A stretch of DNA of 64,000 nucleotides from Histoplasma ohiense. Its lineage: Eukaryota; Ascomycota; Eurotiomycetes; Onygenales; Ajellomycetaceae. Below, one piece after another: positions 36,235-46,665 of the stretch. The DNA lies in assembly GCA_017607445.1 (NCBI GenBank), contig JAEVHH010000004.1:3286001-3350000 (forward strand). Direction: 5' to 3'. Made by a program: the position numbers and the translations under genes. The notes beneath the pieces are model-generated. The model was not told the origin of the DNA, ran no database searches, and saw only the letters and a list, made by a program, of their open reading frames with translations. Position 1 is the first letter of the stretch; each line of letters begins with the position of its first letter.

Positions 36235-36830
36235 TAACCTTTTCTAGATAAGCAGCTGTTTATTTTCACATATGCTGTGAGTGAAGAGACTGTGACATCT
36301 ACCCGAGCATTTCTCTGGATTTTTCTAATGTATCCAAATCTTAGTTCACAAAAGTGTCTACCACTTGCAATAATAGAATTCCAACTCAGAATCAACCAGC
36401 ACTGCTTAAAAAAAAGTGCTATACAAAGTGCATAAGTAATAATTGAAAGAATTTTTCAAAGCTTGTTGTCCGGAAAATGTCCCGACTGTGAAAAAAAAAA
36501 AAAATTTGAGAGAGAGAGAGATGCGGGTAAAGGGCCCTCGGGACAGATTTGAGAAGTAGTGCTTAACGCAGAGATTATTGGAAGGTAGCCATGAATTCTG
36601 CAGCCCGGTCTTAAAAGAGGCTCCGGACCTTTGTGTCAGATAGAAGTATGTACAGTATCATATCATAGCTTCATCTCGAATGGGCCCATCTGGCGCTTGT
36701 TTAGGGCGAGTCAGCGCTTGACTCTCCATTCTAATATTACCTACCACCCGTTCAATTATCTTGATCAAATACTAACTCGTGAAAATATTCTTATCTGCAA
36801 TTGTCACTTGAAAAGCTCACCATCGAAAGC
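36235..36830. other. Intergenic, no gene
   Basis: AT-rich, with an A14 tract near 36490 and a GA run near 36511. No coding signal. Confidence 0.45.
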
Positions 36831-38130
36831 CTATTTCATGAGATCCAGCAGACATCCCAAGACTGTATCCTGAAAACCCATACAGTCTGCTCGATCCAGT
36901 ACCAAATACGCATTGCTGAAAGATAACTTCTTCAACAAGTTGCCGATAATCGAGTGCAAAGGAATCTGCCGGTTTCGCTGGTTTGAATTTGTGGTGTCTG
37001 CAGCAGACCGGTCCTTCTTGATGCTGCATTTCAACTGGCTGAAGCACTCATCGTCATTGAGAACTACCCTGGCTTGTTTTGTGCTTAGGAGTTGATAGAT
37101 GAGAGACGAGATCACGGTGTCGGGAGAGACGCGTTTCACCGTTCTGTTATAGAAGGCGAGTCCGGCTGTATCCAGTTGAGATAAAGTCGCACGGTCGCAC
37201 CCGACGAACGCAGTCTCCACAAGCGTATTAACACCCACCGCCGCTGTTAACAACCAGCTGAGTCGGGTATTGTACGGGGCGACCGTTTTCCCTCTCTGCT
37301 TTTGAAACAAGGTTCACTAAGTGGCAGGTTTACCCATGTCTTTTTCCTTCTGTTCATTCCAGGCCACAAGAAGAGCGTGTGAAAGAGAGGCCAGTACTAA
37401 CATTTCATGTTTGCTACAAGTCTTTTGTCCACAGCGTGTAATCGGATCTTGTCCTGAGGATCTCTTTCCTCGACCAATTCCGTGATTGCTCTCTCGATGG
37501 GAGACAACCCTCTCGGCGAGGTCGACGTTTGGTGGCTGTCAAGATAGCGAGATGTGTATGAGTAGTACTGCGCTGCATCCTGCAGAGAATGTATACCCAG
37601 ACCATAAGCTTTGCGGACATACGCCTGCAGGTCCTCGCTGGTATGGATCGGTTCTAGCCCCCCTATCCGGTGTTTATTCCAGTCGCAGGGCATCCAGCAT
37701 GGTGTCGATTTAGCTTTCAGTCTGCTCTTTGTTGATTGCAACATACATCCGATTTTGAGAACCATCTTCACAGAAGGTTAAAAGACAAGACAAACATAAC
37801 ACGAGGAAAATTGAGGGTGCTTGATATGCAGCTTTACCATAACCAGCGCTGACTCTCTCCATCAGATCCACAACTCCTGAGTACTCTTTCAGATATTCAT
37901 TGAAGATGTCGACAAGTTCAACGGTTCTCCTGCCTATGCGCTTCTAGAGTGCCGTGTTGGAGTGATGCGATTGTTGTTTTACCTCAGCATTTTTGAGACA
38001 TTCCCTCATAAAATCATCGAACTTCGGCAAATGTGCGTGTGGCTTCTTTTCTCACTCGTTTAGGTAATTTCTCCTTGATCTTGTGCTGAACTCGCAAAAT
38101 CTCTTCGTCATCTGGAGTGTGGTTTGGCGC
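36831..38130 (-). pseudogene. Decayed NACHT/STAND (NLR-like) ATPase gene
   Basis: Minus-strand fragments follow the order of fungal NACHT proteins. About 38105-38010 has DDEEILRVQHKIKEKLPKR and HLPKFDDFMREC. About 37945-37805 has GRRTVELVDIFNEYLKEYSG then VVDLMERVSAGYGKAAYQAP. About 37700-37410 has QAYVRKAYGLGIHSLQDAAQ then YYSYTSRY...DPQDKIRLHAVDKRL. About 37310-36831 has a NACHT-like core with SPDTVISSLIYQLL and NAYLVLDRADC (a Walker B-like strand ending in D). The Walker A Lys-Thr is absent: the expected place reads AAVGVNTLVET. Frame changes and stops split the pieces. STAND/NACHT proteins act as signal-dependent ATPase switches, including in fungal allorecognition and cell death. This copy appears dead; short ancestral introns (e.g. 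near 37945-37985) may account for some breaks. Confidence 0.65.
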
Positions 38131-38539
38131 GACGCTGCATGGTTGTCAACATTGGCTGCATTGTGAATGAACAGCTGGGACCCTTATGTCGACCTTTTTG
38201 CTTGCTCTTTGAGAGCATTCCAGAAAGAAGATACTTGTTCTGATACTTGTTCTTTGCTATTGAGGACACGTATTGTCGTCCCAGCTGGAGAATCATTGAT
38301 GTTGGGCTTACAACCCCCTTGATTCATGGCGACTGGCAGTTTCTACCAGTTCACTGGTCTACAAGTTTTACGCGAGAACAACAAACCCTATGAGCACTCT
38401 GTTTAGGAGAACAGAACGAGAACTCAGCCCGGGCCGCTCCGCTCTTCCTTAGGAGTTTACAAGTGGAGAGTATGCAATGCACTCGTTGGACTGCCTCCAC
38501 GGAGTTCGTCATAAGGGGGCATAAAAAATTTCAGCTCTT

Positions 38540-39860
38540 AGCCGATCGGACAACAAAGGGGAAAGTCTGTCCTATTCGACGACCTGTGGACTATATTTCC
38601 ACCAGATGAAATTGTTTATTCTGTTGTCTTTATGAAACAACGCCAGCTTTTCATAGTGAAGGAATGCTATGATACCCACCGCTTAACAGAATCTGGGACA
38701 GGGAAAAAGCGTTGCTGGAAACTCGTCTGCTGGTCGTGCGATTGGAATGGGAAAACTTTCAATCGTGTTGCCATCAAGTTCAAATTTCGAAGATTTCCGG
38801 GGTTCCCGAGCCATTGAGAGCTGGACCTATACCCCTAAGGTTTCGAAGTGATATTTCCAAAATATCCACCGAAAAACTCGAAGAACTGTTGCTCCAGAGA
38901 GGCAAACGCTTTAGAGATCTATGCACGAGAGAGAGAGGTTAATAATTGTTTGACTATGAGGGAGAAGCCATCCTCCACGGTGCTGGTTTCAGGGCATTAG
39001 GAAATGGAAGATCTGTACGGATACTCTAGCACATCTTCATGAAAAAAAAGTAATCCTAATCTATCGTTCCAGGGTGATGATCGCAACTTCTATCTGACCC
39101 GCGTGTTGCTTACAAGGCATCGACGTGGCTCACTAGAGAAACCTATTGAAAAGCTGCAATTTATCTATTAACATCGCCCAACTAGCTAACCCAAATTGAG
39201 GATGACGTCTCTAACAAATAGCTGACAGATTTCCGGGAGAGTCAAAGTTGACTTCGGGCATACTTACAGCATTCCCCCCAATCTTGACTCGTGGCCCCAT
39301 GGGTATCGCTCTCAAATCCGGCAAGGAAGATGTGTTCATGTTCAATTTTGCTCAGTTAATAAGGCTCTTAGGGAGAACCAGAAGCCACACTGAGATGGCC
39401 CCACCGACGAGGACGAGTTTGAGGATTTACAATTCAAGCTCTGCCCACCTCAAGTCCTGGGATACCTACCACCTACAAGCCAAAACATGGCTGGAGTTGA
39501 ACATTGCATTAGGAGAGAAGGAAGGTTAAAAGCAGCTTGTTACCAAATTCTTGCACGATGTGAAGGAACGGACTAGCACTGACGCGGTGACGCCTTCAGT
39601 AAACTACAACTTATCCAATTGCAGAAGAATCTTATTCGTGATCTTGTAAAGAGCTATGTCAGTAGCACTGGGGCGAAGCCCCTCCTAGAAGATATCATGA
39701 AAGAGAAGGGTAAAGGATTCGTTATTCTGCTACATGGCAAGTTGAAACTTCATACCAAAACACCGCTCAACTTCTGACCACGCAAGATAGGGCCCCTTGG
39801 AGTCGGAAAGACTTTGTCTGCAGGTGAGAGTCAACAACTGAATGATGAACAAGTGGAGAA
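38540..39860 (+). pseudogene. Decayed fungal AAA+ ATPase gene
   Basis: Plus-strand fragments in family order. About 38560-38820 reads DDLWTIFPPDEIVYSVVF and then CWSCDWNGKTFNRVAIKF. After a frame shift, about 38780-38940 reads PLRAGPIPLRFR...LEELLLQRGKRFRDLC. Both match the N-terminal domain of fungal AAA ATPases (DUF7025 from memory). About 39605-39750 reads LIQLQKNLIRDLVKSYVS then PLLEDIMKEKGKGFVILLHG. After an interruption of about 50 nt with a stop, GPLGVGKTLSAG at about 39790-39826 is the Walker A motif. Multiple stops and frame shifts, and no recognisable Walker B or SRH downstream, mark it as dead. It is divergent from, and only about 400 bp away from, the NACHT-like relic, suggesting an ancestral head-to-head pair. 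Confidence 0.7.
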
Positions 39861-41409
39861 ACGGGAAGAAATCCTTAGTGGTTTAGGCGCAATAAAGAAG
39901 GCAGAGAATGGATCAAGCTTCTCAATGGTCGCCAGATCAGAAGCATTTTGGTCTCGATGGCGTCGCTGGCGATATAAGGAGACAAGAGGTTGAAGTTGGA
40001 TGACGTCAAAAACCTGACGAAGGCAACTTACCTCTTCCGCGACAGCATCAAAACCATCGTGGACGAGGATCGGCGTAGAGCGGAAGCAACAAAGGATTAG
40101 GGCTTTTAGTAGAAGCGGGATAACCCTGACTATCTTTCTCGGCTACTGACGAGCGAGTATCCTTCTGAACCTCCTTTCAAGAGTGAAATCCAAGTTCCAG
40201 CTCAAGGCCCGAGAGTCCGCTGCCCCTAGTTGGCAAACTGAGTATGACACACTGGTGAAAATGATGAATATTCTCAGCAGTACATATTTTGGAGCTTAGC
40301 ATAGTGTAATTTAACACCGGAAGCTGGGAAGGAGGCAAATTACCTGTGACTTAACAGTCAAAAGAAAGTAGAAATCAGAGAGTGATATATAAAATACAAG
40401 AACAATAATAGTTTAAAAGTATTTAAACAGCTCCGTTTTCAATCAATTATTTATTATACTATATATATAGTCTGTCTATTAATCAACTTCTAGTTGAGAT
40501 CCCTCAGTCTTTTTAATAAATCTAATCAAGTAAACAAATAAAAAAAAGAGTTCACACCCCTCAGCCCCCTCACCCATGAAGTGCTCAGGGGCCAGGGCCG
40601 AGAAGTGCTACATCTCTCCCCCGCCTGCTCGCCACAGCTTTCGTGCTGGGCCTGCAGACGGGGTTTTCTCGAAACACACACCAAGGGCGGGCCTAGGGAC
40701 CAGGTCGGTCCCTGGCTCTCCCTGGGTGCGATTCGAACCAGCAGACCCGGAAGGTGGCGCGGGTTGGTGGCGTCGGGACAGAAAAGGGGGAAAACAGTGA
40801 ATGTCCTCCTTGGTTCTGTTTGCCGCCACTACCACTGCGTCACCGGGGCTACTGGTTGTTGTCCACGAAGGTGATATGGGGGGGTTTTGATGGACTGTTT
40901 GTGTGATATGTTTTCTGTTTCTCCTCTGTTTTTGTGGGTGGGGTTGCTGGGGGAGTGAATGTGGATGTGTGATGGAAGTTCAGGGGGGTGAATATCTTTA
41001 TATCACGTGACTGATATGAAGCCCGATGCCGGGTGCACGCAGCCCTGAAGCTGAGAAGAGGGAGGCTGAACAAAGGAGCGTTTATTGGCGTTTTATTCTT
41101 GTAGTTCTGTTCAGACGATATCTCTAGGAATAGAAACGGGGCCAGGGAGGCAATCAAGAAGAAAAGGTGACCGCGCAGACGAAGGCCCCTGGCACAGAAG
41201 ACTTATTTATTCTGTATATATGAAGGCGTAAGAGAAGGAGAAGAGAAAATATGATGGAGCGAAGGGCCGTTATATTTAGTATGCAGCAAGTTTCCCTCAA
41301 GGGCTAGACCCTCGGCTACCCCGGAAAATTTATGTATAATTGTAATGTACAGTACAGAGAAGGTGAAAACCAGCACTATCGACGCACCTACATACATGCA
41401 CACATGGCG

Positions 41410-41445
<36 letters not shown>

Positions 41446-41884
41446 GGACGGTGGGTTATTATAGGAGAATAACAGTAATCGCCTGGTGGAGAAACAAAAA
41501 GCCCAGTAGATACGCACAAACATAAGAACAAGAAACACTCCATCCAAGTCCAGGTCCAGAGGATGGGGAAACAAAGAAGCGAAAATGGATAGACACTTAC
41601 AATTCCTTTTTTCCAAGCCAATGGAACGCCAACCAGTTAAAAGTAGGTACAGAAGGCGGTGGAAAGAGAAACGAAATGAAAAAAAAAAAAGAAGAAAGAG
41701 GGGTTTAGCTCAGTTAAGTAGGTAGGGAGATAGTAGGTATGTTTTAGATAATGGATGAAGTGGTCCCGTAATATGAGGGACCATGGCTGGAGACTTCGTG
41801 GCGGGTTTGGCATGGTAGATTTTTATGGTGTCTTATGTGAACCCAGGAGATCACCGGAAGAAAGCCATTCAAATCCACACCGCA
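39861..41884. other. Intergenic: relic tail, AT-rich stretch, then a GC-rich patch
   Basis: To about 40250 the plus strand has short coding-like pieces (LKLDDVKNLTKATYLFRDSI) that may be the ATPase C-terminus. 40260-40560 is AT-rich. 40560-40870 is abruptly GC-rich with a small inverted repeat (AGGGACC...GGTCCCT, about 40694-40712). An A33 run is at 41410-41442. No intact gene. Confidence 0.5.
41410..41442. repeat. A33 homopolymer
   Basis: Uninterrupted run of 33 A, about 440 bp downstream of the MBP1-type gene's stop codon. Confidence 0.95.
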
Positions 41885-44311
41885 TTAGCTAGCAACAGCC
41901 CGTTCAGGCATCGACAATGGCATTGACATCGACATGGATATCGAGTCATGACGGTTTGCCAGCGCCTGCTTCTGCTGCTGCTGCTGATTCTCTTGTTGAT
42001 ATACGAGGTGGCGCTCGCTCCCATCCGAAACACCATCTAACCCAAATTCTCGGTCATCCAGCTGCTTCTCGTTCGCACGGTCAAATTCTAACGCGTTGGC
42101 CAGCTCACTAGAAATCGGGTCCAGTTCTTCTTCTGGTAGGCCGGTCGCAAGAGAGACGAGCTTCCGGTGAACGTCAAGTTTCGTGCTCACGCCGGCATCC
42201 GCTTTTTGCTGAATGAGCTCTTTAATGGCTTGTTGACGGGCTTGTTGGGCTTCGAAGAGTTGGCTGGCAACTTGGTACAAGAGGTTGAGGTCTTGGGGAC
42301 CCTTCCTCTTGTTGTCATTGTTGCTGCTGGCGTTGCTGTTCGAGCTCGAGCTTTCTCCGTTGACGTTTATCTGAGCCTGGGACTCAGGGTCGACACTAGC
42401 ATTTCGCAACCGTTTGAGGAGATGGAGCCGTTGCACCTGTTCTAGGAGTGACTCGTAGTCCCGCCTTACTTTGTTGAAACGTTCTAGTTTGGCTTCAAGC
42501 TCTTCGGCCTCGATCTCCTTTGAAGTTAGTGATGCTGCTTGCTTCCGAATATTTTCCCGATCGGACTCCACATGTTCATATAGCCCTTGAGGGTTGCCAA
42601 TATCTTCAGCGCCATGGGGAGGCCATTTTGTATCACCATAAGCTAAGGCTAGTTTCCTGCTAGCTTCATCCACTATGGATCCTATTTTTGATAGAAGTGA
42701 TGCGGTGGCTTCAGAGCTAGTGGGGGGTCGATAAAGAGCTGTGTTGTCTGAAACGTTATTCAATTCGGTGTGGTCTGTGCCAGTCGCACTGTTGTGGGTC
42801 ACTGAGGACGGTGGAGGTGGATTATCTTTATGGCGGCGGGAAATTGTTCGAAGTATTGCATTAGCACTTTCTCCCGCCTTGTTGGGAATATCGCCCGCTT
42901 CGGGGCACTGTGATAAAAGCATGGTAGCCAGCCGATAGCACCCATTTTTTGCAGCTGCCAGAGCAGCAGTATCGCCATTCGAATCCTGAGATGAGAGGAG
43001 CATGGAGATCTGATGAGGAGGTAGAGTCTCATTTAGTTTATCTATCAATATTTGGCAGTAATATCGCGAACTCTTCCACTTGCCCTTACTCCTAGTTGTG
43101 GCGGCAAGGTGATTGAAGACAGTCGCCCCAAACCAGTCTCTGAACATGATAGTCTCTTGGAGAAGATCTGCCAACTCCTGCATAGTCCCTTTTTCATAAT
43201 TGTTGGTGAATAAAACCGCGCGAACTAGCGGGGTCTCGTCATGATTTGATAACGCTTTCACATTCGCGCCACGATTTATCAGGTCACGTACAATGTCCAG
43301 ATCACCCATGGAGCACGCCCAGTGGAGGGCAGTATTTCCATGATCATCGATGGGCCTGTCAACTTGGAAATTTGCTGGCGGTTCTGGGGGTAATATTCTC
43401 GTTGCTGCAGGGGCATCCCCCACAGTCATGAAATAGTCCAGGAGCTGGTCACCATAGATGATATGCTGTTGTTCGAGAATGCTCAGGCTGATATCATTCA
43501 ATCCACGCTTACGTTTCCGCGACTGCGTCGAGTGTTGGGACATCGGAGCCATATCCTCCTCTGCAATCATGGAAGATGACTCCATACTTGCTTGTGCAAC
43601 CGATTCGTCATCACGTAACGACGGATTAACAGCAGCGAAATGCTGGTCTTGATTAAAGCTTGCTTGTAGCGGCTGGGTCTGGATAGGTTGCTGTTGTTTC
43701 CTTGGAGAAAACGACGAGTCTTCCGACACGAGCCTCCTATTGGGGGCGACATTTTTGTGCACCCTTGGTCTCGATGATGCAGCCGTTGTATGCTTTGGAG
43801 CCGGTGGAGGGCTCCTATCCCCAGCCACGAAGTCAAAAATGGGGAGGAGCTTTTCAAGAATTCCGTTCCGTTCAGCTAATTCTCGACCCTCTTGAAGCGG
43901 CACCCATGTTCCTGAACACAATGGTCAGCTCCATGACGCATTTATACGATGCGCCCAGTGGTCTATTGAGCGACTGTTAAAAAGAGGAAATACCTTGATA
44001 TTTTCCATAGCCTCCCTGGACTTTTTCGTGGACACCTTTCTGTACCTCCCTTTCAAGAATACGGGTCCTTGCGGGTTTATCCAGACCAGCCACCTTCAGA
44101 ATATGAGTCGCATTGATCCAGTCGTCTGCGCGTCGTCGCATAACATTATCAGGGCCAACTTTGAACTCATAGACGGGTACCTATATCTCATAAAGTCTGA
44201 TGTTAGCCATATGTCCGCAAAAACAGTCTGAGATAAATAATCTAGAAAAGGACTCACACTGCTGTACGTAGCGGAGTAGATTTTATTACCCCACACATTT
44301 ACTGCAGTCAT
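41885..44311 (-). CDS. MBP1: APSES/ankyrin cell-cycle transcription factor (Mbp1/Res2-type, MBF)
   Basis: Exons on minus: 44311-44258, 44180-43994 and 43911-41885; 755 aa with clean phase joins (introns 77 and 82 nt). The N-terminal APSES (KilA-N-like) DNA-binding domain spans about residues 5-105: VWGNKIYSATYSS joined to VPVYEFK, then RRRADDWINATHILKVAG, KPARTRILEREVQKG and YGKYQGTWVPL. The joins restore the family motif at both splice sites. A middle linker with basic KRKRG precedes an ankyrin block (about 230-400; DDHGNTALHWACSMGDLDIV, SNHDETPLVRAV). A coiled coil follows (EIEAELEAKLERFNKVRRDY and beyond), then a Gln-rich tail. The factor binds ACGCGT boxes with a Swi6-like partner and drives G1/S genes (known for yeasts). 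It shares its promoter with NDUFB7. Confidence 0.95.
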
Positions 44312-44755
44312 GGTGGATGGATGATGATGATGAATGACAGTCGGGCTGGCAAGTGAAAACGTGGGACGGAAATGCACCAATGGAAAAGCAGCGGGGTCGC
44401 AAAATGGGCGGTATGGGACGCTTTGGCATTAGAGAGCTACGAGCGGCATAGAAACCAAACAATTCAAACGAACAGCTGCAGCGCATTTCCCCCGTGATGG
44501 CGACTACAATGCGCAAGTTGTTGGGAGATGATGCGATTTGCGGGACAACGGGGAGACGCGTTTCTCGCGTAAAGTGGAGCTTGCTTGCTTGGGCCCGGAA
44601 CCAACTGCTCCGGGCTCCGAGAACGCTAAGAGCCGCATCACGCAGGCGAACCACAGACGACGAGAGCAATAAGTCATTGGCTTGCTGACGACACACATAC
44701 AAATAAATATACCAAAGACACGGCGATTTCTGAGAGGAATTCAGAAGCTGCAACC
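44312..44755. promoter_or_regulatory. Divergent promoter MBP1-type / NDUFB7
   Basis: 444 bp separate the two start codons, so both core promoters must lie here. The region carries the MCB element described separately. Confidence 0.7.
44556..44570. promoter_or_regulatory. MluI cell-cycle box (ACGCGT) plus adjacent CGCGT core
   Basis: ACGCGT at 44556-44561 is followed by a second CGCGT core at 44566-44570. These are the binding sites of the MBF factor family, and they sit in the promoter of the MBF-type gene itself. Functional use is inferred. Confidence 0.5.
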
Positions 44756-45202
44756 ATGGCGCATGCAGACGCTGTTAAAGATGTCAGGCGTGAGTAATGC
44801 TTTCCCCCTCAAAACCACTTTCAAAACACCGCCAAATCAATGAATTCGCCAATTCTTTTGTTAACACGATCTTATAACCAAATAGCCGCAACCAGAGAAG
44901 AAATGTCCGAGGCTCGATTGCCCCTTGCCTACCGAGACAGCTGCGCACATCTCCTCATCCCATTGAACCGGTGTCGATACAAAGAATTCTATCTGCCATG
45001 GAAGTGCGAGGTGCGATCAGCTCTCTTCCTTTCTCTACACAATTGCTCCCCTCCCTAATGTATGTATGTGCTGACGGTATCTGTTTGTGTTGGCCAGAAT
45101 GAGAGACATTCCTACGAAAAGTGCCAGTATGACGAGTTCAAGCTGCGGGTTGCGAAGATGGATGAACTACGGGCTGCCAAGGGTGGTGCTCGCAGCAATT
45201 AG
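44756..45202 (+). CDS. NDUFB7: NADH:ubiquinone oxidoreductase B18 subunit (NDUFB7)
   Basis: Three exons: 44756-44789, 44886-45010 and 45098-45202; 87 aa. The protein carries the twin CX9C (CHCH) motif, C-AHLLIPLNR-C and C-ENERHSYEK-C, with PLAYRDSCAHL and YLPWKCE typical of the family. It is an accessory subunit of mitochondrial complex I on the intermembrane-space side, imported and oxidised through the Mia40 route (family knowledge). The second CX9C spans the exon 2-3 junction: CE is in exon 2 and NERHSYEKC in exon 3, which supports the splice. Divergent from the MBP1-type gene. Confidence 0.95.
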
Positions 45203-46665
45203 ACATTAGAGGGAATCTGGAGTTGTTGTTCGGGTTGTTTCTATATGGTTTTCTTTCTTTCTTTTTTCTCGGGCATCATGTTACAAAAATTCCCCATTAA
45301 TTGGATTGTATATAATAAAGAGCTTGAGGGGAGATTTGTTCAATTGCCGAAAGCAATCTGTCGCACTCATTTTCAAAGACCTTCACGACACCTTCGCCCT
45401 GCCACAAAAAAAAAGAAAAGGAAAGGAAAGGAAAGAAGAAAGGAGAAGAGAAAAGAAAAAAAGACTTAGTTACCTCACCCGGTATTACTTTATATTTCGA
45501 GTGCAGGCTCGTAACTTTGTAGGGACCAGCTGATATGATGGTCCCCTGTGGCCAAGAACGAGGGTATTGATGGATGGCCTGTCAGCCACCAGAAGTCGCA
45601 CAATCAGTCCGCATTTCGCCTCGCCATTCTTGGCCAGCTCCAGTGAAACACAGGCGCTGTTACGGAGTACTATTGCTAAGAATCAAGTGGTCTCCCACCG
45701 TTACGCCCGCGTTCCGGACTTCTGATTTATAAGCAGGAAGCGGAGTAGGCGACATCCGGGAAGATCTGATTGAAGGATTTGGGTAGGATTCCACCGCGTT
45801 TTACAAGCTTCCGACGGTTTACAGAAGTTACAGTGCATGTGGGACAAGCGTGGAATCCATTTGGTTCGATTCCTTCGAATTGATTCATCCCCCATGAAGT
45901 AGTGGCTGTGGAAGTCATCTCGTCTTTTCCCCCTTCCCTGATATCCTTGCTACACCCGAGAATAGCATGGCTACTATTAAATTGTTAGCGAGTGGATGGA
46001 GAGTGTCAAATCAGTCGACTGTTCATTTCCCTTTGTGCGCCTCTCTTGAGTCATTGATCTTGACTGCGGGCGAACTTCCAATTTCAGCGATTGTGTGCAA
46101 TATCGATAATGCACGCAGATGTATACGTCTGTATACGTCTATATAGTCAGATATAGAGGCAATCTGTTAGTCCATTGATTTAGCCTCATGAAAACAACGT
46201 TCCCTATGGTTTTACGTATGGAATGATTTCGTTTCGCGTGAAGAATAATGCGGAAGACCCAATCCCCTCTTCATGCCACTGGAGCTACCAGGTAGAAACC
46301 TGGCCTAGCGGTTACGACGAAAAAGCCCTAGGTTATAATTTACCAGCATTAAGGATCGTTTATGTGCGGCCCAGGAATGGGAGCAGTCCATGGATATATA
46401 TTGCTTTCTATTTCTTCCTCGTCCCTCACAGAATCCGTTTCGTTTCGTTTCGCCGCAGGCGCTGTAGCTTTGTGCGTCTATTCGGACGAAAGATACTACT
46501 AGTATTTATCACGTCATATTTGCCTCCATTCCCTCACTCTTCCCTGAGACCTGAGGAAGCTTCGCTATTTACTTTCTTCTCCCGAACAAATAACCAAAAA
46601 ACGAAGAAATAACTATCCTTATCATCTCGGAGAGCTACAATAGGCAAGGGTCGCACCCTCTCGCT
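45203..46665. other. Intergenic between NDUFB7 and GCS1
   Basis: GGAAA-rich purine patch at about 45412-45465; a GTATACGTCT-type duplication near 46127-46140. No gene recognised. Confidence 0.5.

Noticed and set aside
40729..40739. B-box-like GATTCGAACC suggesting a minus-strand tRNA
   Set aside because: The flanking bases do not form a T-stem and no acceptor or D-arm is present.
45859..45885. GGTTCGATTCC resembling a tRNA T-loop
   Set aside because: The five flanking bases on each side do not pair; no cloverleaf.
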